This document shows, in pieces, positions 8,524 through 19,342 of a DNA stretch of 64,000 bases. The stretch lies in NCBI RefSeq assembly GCF_001423495.1, contig NZ_LMOG01000003.1, positions 217,381-281,380 of the forward strand. Direction: 5' to 3'. The notes under the pieces are model-generated. The model ran no database searches. It had not been told where the DNA came from and saw nothing but the letters and a program-made list of their open reading frames with translations. Positions within the stretch are counted from its first letter, which is position 1; each line of letters opens with the position of its first letter. The stretch is from Xanthomonas sp. Leaf131 (lineage in GTDB: Bacteria; Pseudomonadota; Gammaproteobacteria; Xanthomonadales; Xanthomonadaceae). Made by a program: the position numbers and the translations under genes.

Positions 8524-10974
8524 ATGGCGACCAGCAAGCCCCCACGTCCACGACCGGCGCGTGCAGCGCCTCGCAAGACCGCGACCAATGCCGGTAAACC
8601 CGCGCGCAAACGTGCCGCGCGCGTTGCGCAGCCGCAGGTCACTGCCAAGAGTCGCGTGCAGGGCAAGGCGCGCACGGTGATCTACATCCATGGCATCGGC
8701 AACAAGCCGCCGGCCGAGGTGTTGCGTTGCCAATGGGACAAGGCCTTGTTCGGGCGGCCGATGGGTGAGCGCACGCGCCTGGCGTACTGGGTCAATCGCG
8801 AGCGCTATCCGGTTGCCGAGCCGGGCAATTGCGATGCGCGCGATGTCGGTCCTGCGCTCAATCAGAGTGTGCAACGCGCCTTGAGTACGCTTGGATTGGT
8901 GCCGGGCGAGCAGGATCTGCATCTGCTCGCCGATGCTTTGGCGCAGAGCGAGCAGGAACGCAGCGATCTGCATCGCTTGCTGGACGAGCTGGACACGGCG
9001 TCCGCCACGCCTATCGTTGGTGACGTACAGGCGAAAGGCCCGATCGATGCGATCAACCGCGTACTGCTGCGCTTGATCTCTGCCGCGCTGCTGCAGGACG
9101 TGCACGATCTGTTCTTCGTGCCCGAGCGTGCGGCGTTGATGCGCGAAAGCCTGGCGCAGCGCTTGCGCTCGGGCGGCGGGCCGTTCGTGGTGGTCGCGCA
9201 CAGCCAGGGCTCGATGATCGCCTTCGATGTGCTGCGCCAATTGCAGGCCGCCGAGTGCGAGGTCAGTTTGTTCCTGACCCTGGGCTCGCCGCTCGGCTTG
9301 CCGCAAGTGCGCAGCATGTTCAAACGCTGGACCGGCGCGCGCAAGCTGCCGTTTCCCGAATGCGTGCGGCGCTGGATCAACGTGGCCGAAACCCGCGACC
9401 CGATCGCGCTGGATCCGGATCTCACTGACGACATCGCCAATGCCAAGGGGCGTTTCGAAAACCTCTCTGGTGCACGCTTGAATCCGGATTGGCAGCACAA
9501 CCCGCATTCGGGCTCGGGCTATCTCTCGATTCCGCAGGTGCGTGCGGCAGTGCGCGAAGCCGTCGGCGTGGGCTTCGATCAGCCGGTATCCAACGCGGTG
9601 CTGATCAAGGACCTCAGCGAGCAGCTGGAAGCGCATGGGTCCGAGCATCGGCACGAGGTGTTGATCGAACTGGATCGTCGCCTGCTCGGCAACGATCCAG
9701 CCGCCACGCGTGCGCTGCTGCTGGCGCAACTGCGCCAGACCGCTGCGCATAGCACTGGCTTGAGCGGCGAGGCGTTGGATGAGGCCATCGAACTGGAAGA
9801 CGGCTTGCAACGTTTCGTCTCGGCGCGGCTGACGCGCTTCGAGATCGAATCGTTGCAGGACCGCTACCGCGCACTCGGATTCCGGCGTGTGTGGCGCGAT
9901 GCCGGCAAGCGCGCGCTGATCAACGTGTCCGGTAACGTCTTGCATGCCGATGCGGCGCGTACGGCGTATCGCGCGCGCGGGCAGCAGATCGGTTGGGCGG
10001 TGCTGGATACCGGTATCGCGGCCAGTCATCCGCATTTCTTCGCGAAGGGAGAGCGCGATAGCGTGGTGGCGCAATGGGATTGCACGCGGCGTGGCGCGCC
10101 TAGACGACTGACGCGCGCAGATGGCGATGCCTTCGCCAGGCTTGATCGGCATGGGCACGGGACGCATATCGCCGGCATCATCGCCGGCCAATCCAGCGCA
10201 ACGATCGCGGACGCGGCGGGCAATCCCGGTAGACCACAGGAATTTGCCGGCATGGCGCCGGATACCCAGTTATACGGCTTCAAAGTGCTCGATGATGCCG
10301 GAAACGGTCGCGATTCGTGGATGATCAAGGCGGCGCAGCAAGTGGCCGCGATCAACGAGCGCGCCGGCGAGTTGGTCATCCACGGGGTCAATCTGAGCCT
10401 GGGCGGTTACTTCGATCCGGAGAGCTACGGCTGCGGTTTTACGCCGTTGTGCAACGAGTTGCGCCGGCTATGGCGGCAGGGCGTGCTGGTCGTGGTTGCG
10501 GCAGGCAATGAAGGCCTGGCTTGGTTGATGCGCAACGATGGCGATGCGTATCCGGCCAACATGGATCTGTCGATCAGCGACCCGGGCAATCTGGAAGACG
10601 CCATTGTGGTCGGCTCGGTGCACAAGAGCAGCCCGCATAACTACGGCGTGTCGTATTTCTCGTCGCGCGGGCCGACCGCCGATGGCCGCGGCAAACCCGA
10701 TGTGGTCGCGCCGGGCGAAAAAATCCTGTCGGCCTATTACGACTTCGACCCGAACGATGCGGCCAGCCTGATGGTGGAGATGAGCGGTACCAGCATGGCC
10801 GCACCGCACGTCTCCGGCGTACTGGCCGGATTTCTTTCCGCACGCCGCGAATTCATCGGCTTCCCGGATCGGGTCAAGCAACTCCTGCTGGAGACCAGCA
10901 CCGACCTGCAACGCGATCGCTATGTGCAGGGCAGGGGGGTGCCGAATCTGATGCGGATGCTTGGAGCGACGTGA
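8524..10974 (+). CDS. alpha/beta-hydrolase - subtilisin (peptidase S8) fusion protein
   Basis: 816 residues with two apparent catalytic modules. Residues 1-45 are a Lys/Arg/Pro/Ala-rich leader without a membrane helix. Residues ~50-345 look like an alpha/beta-hydrolase: VIYIHGIGNKPP, nucleophile elbow AHSQG (Ser227), an acid near DPIALD (Asp292 or 297) and His at 325/328. Residues ~345-480 are a linker of unknown fold. Residues ~485-816 are a subtilase: Asp495 (LDTGI), His545 (HGTHIAG), Asn662 (AAGNEG) and Ser757 (GTSMAAPH). No Sec signal is seen, so it may act inside the cell. AAGGAG precedes the ATG. The order ssrA - this gene - smpB may be chance. The function is unknown. Confidence 0.93.
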   Translation: MATSKPPRPRPARAAPRKTATNAGKPARKRAARVAQPQVTAKSRVQGKARTVIYIHGIGNKPPAEVLRCQWDKALFGRPMGERTRLAYWVNRERYPVAEPGNCDARDVGPALNQSVQRALSTLGLVPGEQDLHLLADALAQSEQERSDLHRLLDELDTASATPIVGDVQAKGPIDAINRVLLRLISAALLQDVHDLFFVPERAALMRESLAQRLRSGGGPFVVVAHSQGSMIAFDVLRQLQAAECEVSLFLTLGSPLGLPQVRSMFKRWTGARKLPFPECVRRWINVAETRDPIALDPDLTDDIANAKGRFENLSGARLNPDWQHNPHSGSGYLSIPQVRAAVREAVGVGFDQPVSNAVLIKDLSEQLEAHGSEHRHEVLIELDRRLLGNDPAATRALLLAQLRQTAAHSTGLSGEALDEAIELEDGLQRFVSARLTRFEIESLQDRYRALGFRRVWRDAGKRALINVSGNVLHADAARTAYRARGQQIGWAVLDTGIAASHPHFFAKGERDSVVAQWDCTRRGAPRRLTRADGDAFARLDRHGHGTHIAGIIAGQSSATIADAAGNPGRPQEFAGMAPDTQLYGFKVLDDAGNGRDSWMIKAAQQVAAINERAGELVIHGVNLSLGGYFDPESYGCGFTPLCNELRRLWRQGVLVVVAAGNEGLAWLMRNDGDAYPANMDLSISDPGNLEDAIVVGSVHKSSPHNYGVSYFSSRGPTADGRGKPDVVAPGEKILSAYYDFDPNDAASLMVEMSGTSMAAPHVSGVLAGFLSARREFIGFPDRVKQLLLETSTDLQRDRYVQGRGVPNLMRMLGAT

Positions 10975-11104
10975 GGAATCGGGAGTGGGGAATCGTAAAA
11001 GCGCGATGCTTCTCGATGATCCGGCAATGCCCGCGGCGTGAACTAACGTGAGGTCAACGCAGCAAGCCTACCCAGCTCTTGCGATTCCCGATTCCCGATT
11101 CACG
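10975..11104. repeat. long intergenic inverted repeat, GGGAATCGGGAAT type (copy 1)
   Basis: The left arm starts at 10975 (GGAATCGGGAGTGGGGAATC) and the right arm at about 11078-11102 (TTGCGATTCCCGATTCCCGA). They are near-perfect reverse complements over about 26 bases with roughly 75 bases between. The element fills the gap between the convergent fusion-protease and smpB genes. Three more copies occur in this window. Confidence 0.75.
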
Positions 11105-11603
11105 CATCGCGGTTATGCCGCCGCATCACGCGTTGCTTGTCGCGCTGCCAGTCGCGGTCCTTGGCGGCGTCGCGCTTGTCGTGATTCTGCTTGCCCTTGG
11201 CCAGCGCGATTTCCAGCTTGACCTTGTTGTTGCTCCAGTACAGCGCAGTGGGCACCAGGGTGTAGCCGTCGCGCTCGACGCTGCTCAGCACCTTGTCGAT
11301 CTCGTTCCGGTGCAGCAGCAGCTTGCGGTCGCGGCGTTCTACCGGCACGGTGTGGCTGGAGGCCTGGATCAGCGGCGTGATCTGCGCGCCGATCAGGAAA
11401 ATCTCGCCGGAGCGCACATACGCGTAGCCATCGATGATGTTGGCGCGGCCGGCGCGAATCGCCTTGACCTCCCAGCCCTGCAAGGCCAGGCCGGCTTCGT
11501 AGCGGTCCTCGAGGTGATATTCGTGGCGCGCACGCTTGTTCAACGCGATGGTTTTCGTGGCCGTCGCGCCGTTTGCTTTATCCTTGGCTGGTTTCTTGCT
11601 CAT
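11100..11603 (-). CDS. smpB: SsrA-binding protein SmpB
   Basis: 167 residues. It binds tmRNA and delivers it with EF-Tu to stalled ribosomes. The family core is unmistakable: NKRARHEYHLEDRYEAG, LQGWEVKAIRAGRANI and the EIFLIGAQITPL strand, then a basic C-terminal tail (KDRDWQRDKQRVMRR) that occupies the mRNA channel. An N-terminal extension of about 25 residues is Lys/Ala rich. It is divergent from ratA, as in many gammaproteobacteria. Confidence 0.97.
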   Translation of the reverse strand: MSKKPAKDKANGATATKTIALNKRARHEYHLEDRYEAGLALQGWEVKAIRAGRANIIDGYAYVRSGEIFLIGAQITPLIQASSHTVPVERRDRKLLLHRNEIDKVLSSVERDGYTLVPTALYWSNNKVKLEIALAKGKQNHDKRDAAKDRDWQRDKQRVMRRHNRDA

Positions 11604-11663
11604 GCCGCTATTGTCGCCGATTCGGTGTCTTCAAACGATCTTCTGTCTTTCACAAGTTAGAGA

Positions 11664-12095
11664 ATGCCTACCATCCGTCGCAGCGCACTGGTCGAACACA
11701 GCGCCACCCGCATGTTCGATCTGGTCAATGATGTCGCCGCCTATCCGCGCCGCTTCGGCTGGTGCGATGCCGCGCATGTGCTCGAACAGGACCAGGCGCA
11801 TATCGTGGCGCGTCTGGATCTGGGGCTTGGGTCGTTCCGCACCTGGTTCACCACCGACAATATTCTCGAGCGCCCGGAACGCATCGTCATGCATCTGCGC
11901 GACGGCCCGTTCAAGCGCCTGGAAGGGCTGTGGGAATTCCAGTCGCTGGGCGAGAACGCCTGCAAGGTCAGCCTGACGCTGGAGGTGGAAACCAGCTCGC
12001 GGCTATTGGGCCCGGCACTGGCGCTGGGCTTTCAGGGCTTGGCCGACCGCATGGTCAACGACTTCGTGCGGGTCGCCGATCGCGGCGACGTGTAG
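11664..12095 (+). CDS. ratA: RatA-like coenzyme-Q-binding / START-like protein
   Basis: 143 residues of the SRPBCC/COQ10 family. The pattern RSALVEHSATRMFDLVNDVAAYP at the start, FRTWFTTDNILERPERIVM in the middle and a C-terminal helix ending in MVNDFVRVA fit the YfjG/RatA group. Some members inhibit 70S association in E. coli; others bind ubiquinone. It is followed 3 bases later by rnfH and lies head-to-head with smpB, which is the usual smpB-ratA-rnfH order. Confidence 0.9.
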   Translation: MPTIRRSALVEHSATRMFDLVNDVAAYPRRFGWCDAAHVLEQDQAHIVARLDLGLGSFRTWFTTDNILERPERIVMHLRDGPFKRLEGLWEFQSLGENACKVSLTLEVETSSRLLGPALALGFQGLADRMVNDFVRVADRGDV

Positions 12096-12098
12096 GCC

Positions 12099-12374
12099 AT
12101 GCAGGTCGAAGTGGTGCTGGCCTGGTCGGAGCGTTACAACGCGGTACTGCTGGAGTTGCCCGAAGGCGCCACAGTGGCCGAGGCGGTTGCCGCATCCGGT
12201 CTGAGCTCGGATCCGCCGCCCATAGCGCAGGCGATTCATGGGCTGATCGCGCGACCGGATCAGGTGCTGCGCGATGGCGACCGGGTCGAATTGCTCAGGC
12301 CGCTGTTGCTGGATCCGAAAGAGGCGCGGCGTCGCCGTGCCGGGCCAAGCAAAAAGGCCGGTCCAAACACCTAG
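12099..12374 (+). CDS. rnfH: RnfH/RatB family ubiquitin-like protein
   Basis: 91 residues with a ubiquitin-like beta-grasp pattern: VEVVLAWSERYNAVLLELPEG, then GATVAEAVAASGL, the central VLRDGDRVELLRPLLLDPK, and a basic tail. Its molecular role is not settled in the family. It is separated from ratA by 3 bases and is clearly co-transcribed with it. Confidence 0.9.
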   Translation: MQVEVVLAWSERYNAVLLELPEGATVAEAVAASGLSSDPPPIAQAIHGLIARPDQVLRDGDRVELLRPLLLDPKEARRRRAGPSKKAGPNT

Positions 12375-12653
12375 TTGTTTGCCAACGCTGCGACGCACCT
12401 GCGCGTCGCGGCAAAGCGACCTCTTCCTGTGACTGTCCTGAAAAGCCGAACGTATTGGTTGGTTCGGACAAGCGCCTGTGGACACCAGGCAGCCGACAAA
12501 AGACGCGCAGTACCGGTGTCAGGACCCGCGCTGTGGTCCTTGATCGAACACGTCTTTGCCTATCAGCCAAAACTGAAAACGCATCCGTTCGAAGGGATGC
12601 GTACTCTGGTCCTGCCAACACTCAGGCGATCGCAAGATCGCCGAGCATCTGTA

Positions 12654-13049
12654 TCAACGGCCGCGCTGCTTCTTCTTGTCGCGGGCCAGATTGCGACCGA
12701 ACTGCTTGGGCGCCGATTTGGCGAGCTGCTCGTCCTGTGCCGGGAAATAATCGCCTTCCCAGCGAGTGACCTGCTCGTTTTCGAAGAACACGGTGAAGTT
12801 CTTGACCTCGGTGTGCGCCAGACGGTCCACGCGCTGGGTAGAGGTGTAGTCCCAACGCTGTGCATGGAACGGGTCGGGGATCGAGGGGGTGCCCAGCAAC
12901 GCGCTGACCTGCTGCTTGCTCTGGCCGACCTGCAGTTGCTCCACGGCGTTCTGTTTGATCAGATTGCCTTGGTAGATCGGCTGCTTGTAGATGATGCCGC
13001 AGCCAGCGGTGGAAAGAGCAACGGCGGCGACCAGCAGGAGATTACGCAT
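12654..13049 (-). CDS. bamE: outer-membrane assembly lipoprotein BamE (SmpA/OmlA)
   Basis: 131-residue lipoprotein of the BAM complex, which inserts beta-barrel proteins into the outer membrane. The signal peptide ends in the lipobox STAGC (Cys17), and the mature part shows IYKQPIYQGNLI, QLQVGQSKQQVSALLGTP and RWDYTSTQ, all typical of BamE. The C-terminal tail is lysine/arginine rich. It is divergent from fur with a 104-base shared promoter region, the arrangement known as omlA-fur in Xanthomonas. Confidence 0.95.
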   Translation of the reverse strand: MRNLLLVAAVALSTAGCGIIYKQPIYQGNLIKQNAVEQLQVGQSKQQVSALLGTPSIPDPFHAQRWDYTSTQRVDRLAHTEVKNFTVFFENEQVTRWEGDYFPAQDEQLAKSAPKQFGRNLARDKKKQRGR

Positions 13050-13153
13050 CGGGGATTAAGTGCTGAGGAAATCACGCCGATGATACACTCCCGCCGGTCG
13101 CCGCGACCCGTTTGAAGGCAGCTGGCGCTAAATCGCCAATGAACGGAGAACAT

Positions 13154-13564
13154 ATGGAAACCCACGACCTGCGCAAAGTCGGGCTCAAGGTGACCCATCC
13201 GCGGATGCGGATACTGGAATTGCTCGAACAAAAGAGCAACCAGCACCACCTCAGCGCAGAAGACATCTATCGCCAGCTGCTCGACCATGGCGACGAAATC
13301 GGTCTGGCCACGGTGTATCGGGTGCTGACCCAGTTCGAGGCCGCCGGCCTAGTGCTGAAGCACAATTTCGAAGGCGGCCAGGCAGTCTATGAGCTGGATC
13401 GCGGTGGCCACCACGACCATATGGTCGATGTGGATACCGGTCACGTGATCGAGTTCGAAAGCGAAGAAATCGAGGCGCTGCAGCGTCAGATTGCCGCCCA
13501 GCACGGCTACGAGCTGGAAGAGCACTCGCTGGTGCTGTACGTGCGCAAGAAGCGTCCGCGCTGA
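13154..13564 (+). CDS. fur: ferric uptake regulator Fur
   Basis: Iron-responsive repressor, 136 residues. The winged-helix domain contains VTHPRMRILELLEQ and the recognition helix GLATVYRVLTQFEAAG; the dimer domain has the metal ligands in GGHHDHMVD and FESEEIEALQ. The protein contains no cysteine at all: the structural-zinc CxxC of E. coli Fur reads V-D-T here. The ATG at 13154 has GGAG 5-8 bases before it; the frame is open further upstream but the proximal start gives the usual Fur N-terminus. Confidence 0.96.
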   Translation: METHDLRKVGLKVTHPRMRILELLEQKSNQHHLSAEDIYRQLLDHGDEIGLATVYRVLTQFEAAGLVLKHNFEGGQAVYELDRGGHHDHMVDVDTGHVIEFESEEIEALQRQIAAQHGYELEEHSLVLYVRKKRPR

Positions 13565-13593
13565 CGCTGGGTTGCAGCCACGGTGACAACGAC

Positions 13594-13621
13594 ACGGCGG
13601 CTTCGGCCGCCTTGTTCGTTT
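13594..13621 (+). terminator. rho-independent terminator after fur
   Basis: GGCGGC-TTCG-GCCGCC, a 6-bp stem with a UUCG tetraloop, followed by TTGTTCGTTT. It stands 31 bases after the fur stop. Confidence 0.8.
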
Positions 13622-13676
13622 GGAGACCGGAGCCGCGGCGACAACACCGAAGCGGCTCGCCCCGCAGACAGGCCGA

Positions 13677-15341
13677 TTACGCGCTCTGCAGCAACTTGCG
13701 TGCGGCCGCGCGGGCCTCTTTGCTGACTTCCACACCGCCCAGCATTCGCGCCAGCTCTTCCTGGCGGGCCTGCGGGCCGAGCAGTTCGACCGCACTCTGG
13801 GTCATGCCGTCCACCGGTGCCTTGCTGACCCGGTAATGGGCGTGGCCCTTGGCGGCGACCTGCGGCAAATGGGTGACGCACAGCACCTGGCGCTCTTCGC
13901 CCAGGGCGCGCAGCTTCTGCCCGACGATGTCGGCTACGGCGCCGCCGATACCGGAATCGACCTCGTCGAAGACCATGGTCGGCACGCTGTCCAGCCCGAG
14001 TGCGGCGACCTCGATCGCCAGCGAGATCCGCGACAGCTCGCCGCCGGAGGCGACCTTGCGCAAGGCGCGCGGCGGTTGCCCGGCGTTGGCGGCGACCAGG
14101 AATTCCACCCGCTCGGCGCCGTTCGGATCCGGGCGCAGGGTGTCCTGCGGCTGCAACTGGATCAGGAACTGCCCGCCGCCCATGCCCAGCTCGCCGATCA
14201 GCGTGGTGGTGGCGGCCGACAAGGAGTGGGCTGCGGTGGTGCGGCTGGCGCTGAGGGTGGCGGCCGCGCCGCGCCAGGTGCCGGTTGCGGTTTCGATGTG
14301 CTTGTCCAGCTGCTGCAGGCGTTCGTCGGCGCCGCGCAGGCTTTCCACTTCCAGGCTCATGCGGTCGCGGTGTGCGGCCAGTTCGTCCGGGGCGACGCGG
14401 TGCTTGCGGGCCAGGTCGTGCAGCCGGCCGAGCCGGCGTTCCATCGCTTCGAACTGGGTCGGGTCGGCGTCCAGGTCGTCGCGTACGCGGTCGAGCAGGG
14501 CCAGCGCTTCATCGATCTGGATCGCGGCGCTGTCCAGCAGTGCGTCCACTTCGCCCAGGCGCGGTTCGTGTTCGGCGACGCGGGCCAGGTCGTGGCGGCT
14601 GCCCTGCAGCAGGCCCAGCGCCGATGCGCCATCGTCGCCGTTCAGTTGCTGGACGATGCTTTCGCAGGCGCCGATCAGCGCGGTGGCATGCGCCTGGCGG
14701 CGGTGGTTGACGTCCAGTGCGGCGATTGCGGCCGGGTCCAGGTCTTCGCGTTCGAGTTCGCCGAGCTGGTGTTCGAGAAATCCGATGCGGTCGGAGACAT
14801 CGCCCTGCGCCGACAGCGCATCGCGCTCGTCCAGCAGCGCCTGCCAGTGCCGGCTGGCCTGGCGCACCTGTTCGCGCTGCGCGCTGTTGCGTGCGTAGGC
14901 ATCGAGCAGGGTGAGCTGGCTGTGGCGGGCCATCAGGGCCTGGTGTTCGTGCTGGCCATGGATTTCCACCAGCCTTGATGCCAGCTCGGCCAACTGCGAG
15001 GAGGTGACCGGGCGGCCGTTGATCCAGGCGCGCGAGCCGCCATCGGCGCGGATGATGCGGCGCAGTTGGCATTGCGCGTCGTCGTCCAGCTCGTTGTCGG
15101 CCAGCCAGGTCAGGCCCGGATGTTCGCCGGGCAGCTGGAATTCGGCCGACAGCTCGGCGCGGTCGGCACCGTGGCGGACCACGCCGCTGTCGGCGCGCAG
15201 GCCGGACAGAAAGCCCAGCGCGTCCACCATCAGCGACTTGCCGGCGCCGGTTTCGCCGGAGACCACGGTCATGCCCGGCCCGAATTCCAGTTCGGTGGCG
15301 CGGACGACGGCAAAATCCTTGATGGAGAGGTGTCTGAGCAT
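13677..15341 (-). CDS. recN: DNA repair protein RecN
   Basis: 554-residue SMC-like ATPase acting in double-strand-break repair. It starts MLRHLSIKDFAVV and carries Walker A GETGAGKS near residue 30; central helices form the coiled coil; the C-terminal lobe has the signature VASGGELSRISLA and Walker B MVFDEVDSGI, then the LCVTHLPQVAA switch. I chose the start at 15341 because family members begin MLxxLxIxxFA; the frame stays open 52 codons further without a family-like sequence. It is divergent from hrcA. Confidence 0.96.
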   Translation of the reverse strand: MLRHLSIKDFAVVRATELEFGPGMTVVSGETGAGKSLMVDALGFLSGLRADSGVVRHGADRAELSAEFQLPGEHPGLTWLADNELDDDAQCQLRRIIRADGGSRAWINGRPVTSSQLAELASRLVEIHGQHEHQALMARHSQLTLLDAYARNSAQREQVRQASRHWQALLDERDALSAQGDVSDRIGFLEHQLGELEREDLDPAAIAALDVNHRRQAHATALIGACESIVQQLNGDDGASALGLLQGSRHDLARVAEHEPRLGEVDALLDSAAIQIDEALALLDRVRDDLDADPTQFEAMERRLGRLHDLARKHRVAPDELAAHRDRMSLEVESLRGADERLQQLDKHIETATGTWRGAAATLSASRTTAAHSLSAATTTLIGELGMGGGQFLIQLQPQDTLRPDPNGAERVEFLVAANAGQPPRALRKVASGGELSRISLAIEVAALGLDSVPTMVFDEVDSGIGGAVADIVGQKLRALGEERQVLCVTHLPQVAAKGHAHYRVSKAPVDGMTQSAVELLGPQARQEELARMLGGVEVSKEARAAARKLLQSA

Positions 15342-15404
15342 GGGATCGAGTGTGAACGCTTTGGGCAAGCTTAGGGTGGGAGGGGCGGCAAGGGAATGAG
15401 ACGC

Positions 15405-15433
15405 TTGCCAATCAGGGGGCCAGAGATTATCTA
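15405..15433 (+). promoter_or_regulatory. possible promoter of the hrcA operon
   Basis: TTGCCA (5 of 6 to TTGACA) and TATCTA (3 of 6) are 17 bases apart, 24 bases before the hrcA ATG. I see neither a CIRCE operator nor a clear sigma-32 box here. Weak evidence only. Confidence 0.3.
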
Positions 15434-15457
15434 TGCCCAGTCTCACCGGATGATCCC

Positions 15458-16510
15458 ATGCGCGCGTCACAGTCCCCAACGCTCGACCCCCGCGCACGCC
15501 AGTTGCTACGGACGCTGATTGCCCGCTACATCCGCGACGGCGAGCCGGTCGGCTCCAAGACGCTGGCCCAGCATGCGGGGCTGGATGTCAGCCCGGCCAC
15601 CATCCGCAATATTCTGGCCGACCTGGAAGATGGGGGGTTGCTCAGTTCCCCGCACACCTCGGCCGGGCGCATTCCCACCGCGCACGGCTACCGCGTGTTC
15701 GTCGACAGCCTGGTGCAGATGCAGCCGCCGGGCGAGGAAGAAGTGCGCCGCCTGCGTGCCGAGCTGGCCAGCGGCAATGGCACCCAATCGTTGCTGGGTA
15801 GCGCCTCGCAGATGCTGTCGGCGATGAGCCATTTCGTCGGCGTGGTCAGCGCGCCGCGGCGCGAGCAGTTTGCCTTCCGGCATATCGACTTTGTGCCGCT
15901 GGATGCGCGGCGAGTGCTGGCGATCCTGGTGTTTGCCGACAACGAGGTGCAGAACCGGGTGATCGAGCCGCGCCGGGCCTACGAGCCGGCCGAGCTGGAA
16001 CGGGTGGCCAATTACCTCAATGCGCAGTTCGCCGGCCGCGCGTTGTCGGATATCCGCGCCAGCCTGCTGCGCGAGTTGCGCCTGGCCAAGAACGAGATGG
16101 AGCAGCTGCTGGCGCACAGCGTGGACCTGGCCAGCGAGGCGCTGGTGCCGGCCGAGGCCGACGACATGGTGATGGCCGGGCAGACTCGGCTGATGGGCGT
16201 GCAGGATCTGTCGGACCTGGATCGCCTGCGCGAGCTGTTCGAGGCCTTCGCCAGCAAGCGCGAGATCCTGCAGCTGCTCGAACGCACCATCCAGGCGCCG
16301 GGGGTGCGCATCTTCATCGGCGAGGAAACCGGCATGGTGTCGCTGGAAGACGTCTCGCTGGTCACTGCGCCGTATGCCGCCAATGGCCAGGTGCTGGGCG
16401 TGCTGGGGGTGATCGGGCCCAAACGCATGGCCTACGACCGGCTGATTCCGCTGGTGCAGACCGCAGCCCAGGTGCTGGGCGCGGCGATGGAACCGCCCGC
16501 AACGCGATAA
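15458..16510 (+). CDS. hrcA: heat-inducible transcription repressor HrcA
   Basis: 350 residues. It represses chaperone operons by binding CIRCE and is folded by GroEL. Seen: an N-terminal winged helix with YIRDGEPVGSKTLAQHAGLD and SPATIRNILADLEDGGLLSS, then PHTSAGRIPT, typical of all HrcA proteins, and a GAF-like C-terminal part (IGEETGMVSLEDVSLVTAPY). It is first in the order hrcA-grpE-dnaK-dnaJ. Confidence 0.97.
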   Translation: MRASQSPTLDPRARQLLRTLIARYIRDGEPVGSKTLAQHAGLDVSPATIRNILADLEDGGLLSSPHTSAGRIPTAHGYRVFVDSLVQMQPPGEEEVRRLRAELASGNGTQSLLGSASQMLSAMSHFVGVVSAPRREQFAFRHIDFVPLDARRVLAILVFADNEVQNRVIEPRRAYEPAELERVANYLNAQFAGRALSDIRASLLRELRLAKNEMEQLLAHSVDLASEALVPAEADDMVMAGQTRLMGVQDLSDLDRLRELFEAFASKREILQLLERTIQAPGVRIFIGEETGMVSLEDVSLVTAPYAANGQVLGVLGVIGPKRMAYDRLIPLVQTAAQVLGAAMEPPATR

Positions 16511-16609
16511 CCGACGTCGATCGGTGCGATCGTTTTGCTTGAAACGCGCGCGCGCGCCCACATACGGGGTGACGTTGGGGCGGGCGTTCCGCTTGCCCGG
16601 GAACTGCAC

Positions 16610-17128
16610 ATGAACCAAGACCACTCCGAATTCGACTCTGAAGACCTGTCCCAGAACCCACCCGAGACCGATCCGCTCAAGGCCGAGATCGAATCGCTGC
16701 GCAGCGAGATCGCGCTGGTCAAGGCCGATGCCCTGCGCGAGCGCGCCGACCTGGAAAACCAGCGCAAGCGCATCGCCCGCGATGTCGACAACGCGCGCAA
16801 GTTCGCCAACGACAAGCTGCTGGGCGAGCTGTTGCCGGTGTTCGACAGCCTGGATGCGGGCCTGACCGCCGCCGGCAGCCAACCCAGCCCGCTGCGCGAT
16901 GGCCTGGACATGACCTACAAGCAGCTGCTCAAGGTGGCTGCCGACAATGGTTTGACCCTGCTCGATCCGGTCGGCCAGCCGTTCAACCCGGACCAGCACC
17001 AGGCGATCAGCCAGGGCGAGGCCGAGGGCATCGCACCGGGCCACGTGGTGCAGGTGTTCCAGAAGGGCTACCTGCTCAACGAGCGTCTGCTGCGCCCGGC
17101 CCTGGTGGTCGTGGCCAAACACGACTGA
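16610..17128 (+). CDS. grpE: nucleotide exchange factor GrpE
   Basis: 172 residues. It releases ADP from DnaK. An acidic N-terminus ([12 protein letters not shown]) leads into a long coiled coil ([20 protein letters not shown]) and the beta-domain with HQAISQ and the C-terminal [13 protein letters not shown] chose the ATG at 16610 rather than the upstream frame opening at 16535, because the extra 25 residues are Arg/Ala rich and not GrpE-like. It sits 99 bases after hrcA. Confidence 0.95.
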   Translation: MNQDHSEFDSEDLSQNPPETDPLKAEIESLRSEIALVKADALRERADLENQRKRIARDVDNARKFANDKLLGELLPVFDSLDAGLTAAGSQPSPLRDGLDMTYKQLLKVAADNGLTLLDPVGQPFNPDQHQAISQGEAEGIAPGHVVQVFQKGYLLNERLLRPALVVVAKHD

Positions 17129-17270
17129 ACACTGGCGCCCGGCTGAACTGCCAGGCGCTCGCACAGAACGTAGATTCGCGCAGATGGCTTGAACACCTGC
17201 GCACCACCCCCACATCTCAGCCAGACCCGGCGTCGCCGGACACAGCTATAGAACCATCAGGAGCGTATCC

Positions 17271-19199
<1,929 letters not shown>

Positions 19200-19342
19200 G
19201 TGGGGAATAGGGAATCGAGAATGGGAGGGGCGGTGCTACGGCATCGCTCCTTCCCGTTGTCTGACCCTTCCACTTTCGATTGCGATTTACTGAGGATGTG
19301 CGCTTTGAACGATTCCCGTCTCCCGATTCCCGATTCCCTGTC
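19200..19342. repeat. long intergenic inverted repeat, GGGAATCGGGAAT type (copy 2)
   Basis: It begins right after the dnaK stop with GGGGAATAGGGAATCGAG and ends just before the dnaJ start with CCCGATTCCCGATTCCCTG. The arms are imperfect reverse complements about 90 bases apart. A transcript running from dnaK into dnaJ would carry this as a long stem. Confidence 0.7.

Noticed and set aside
8317..10191. A 624-residue minus frame opposite the fusion protease, covering part of tmRNA
   Set aside because: Gln/Arg/His-rich composition typical of antisense frames, and it starts inside the real gene and ends in ssrA.
12375..13115. 246-residue plus frame between rnfH and fur
   Set aside because: It runs opposite bamE and contains no recognisable domain; bamE on the minus strand is certain.
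15342..15457. CIRCE operator upstream of hrcA
   Set aside because: No TTAGCACTC-N9-GAGTGCTAA or near match is present in the gap; control may be by sigma-32 or lie elsewhere.
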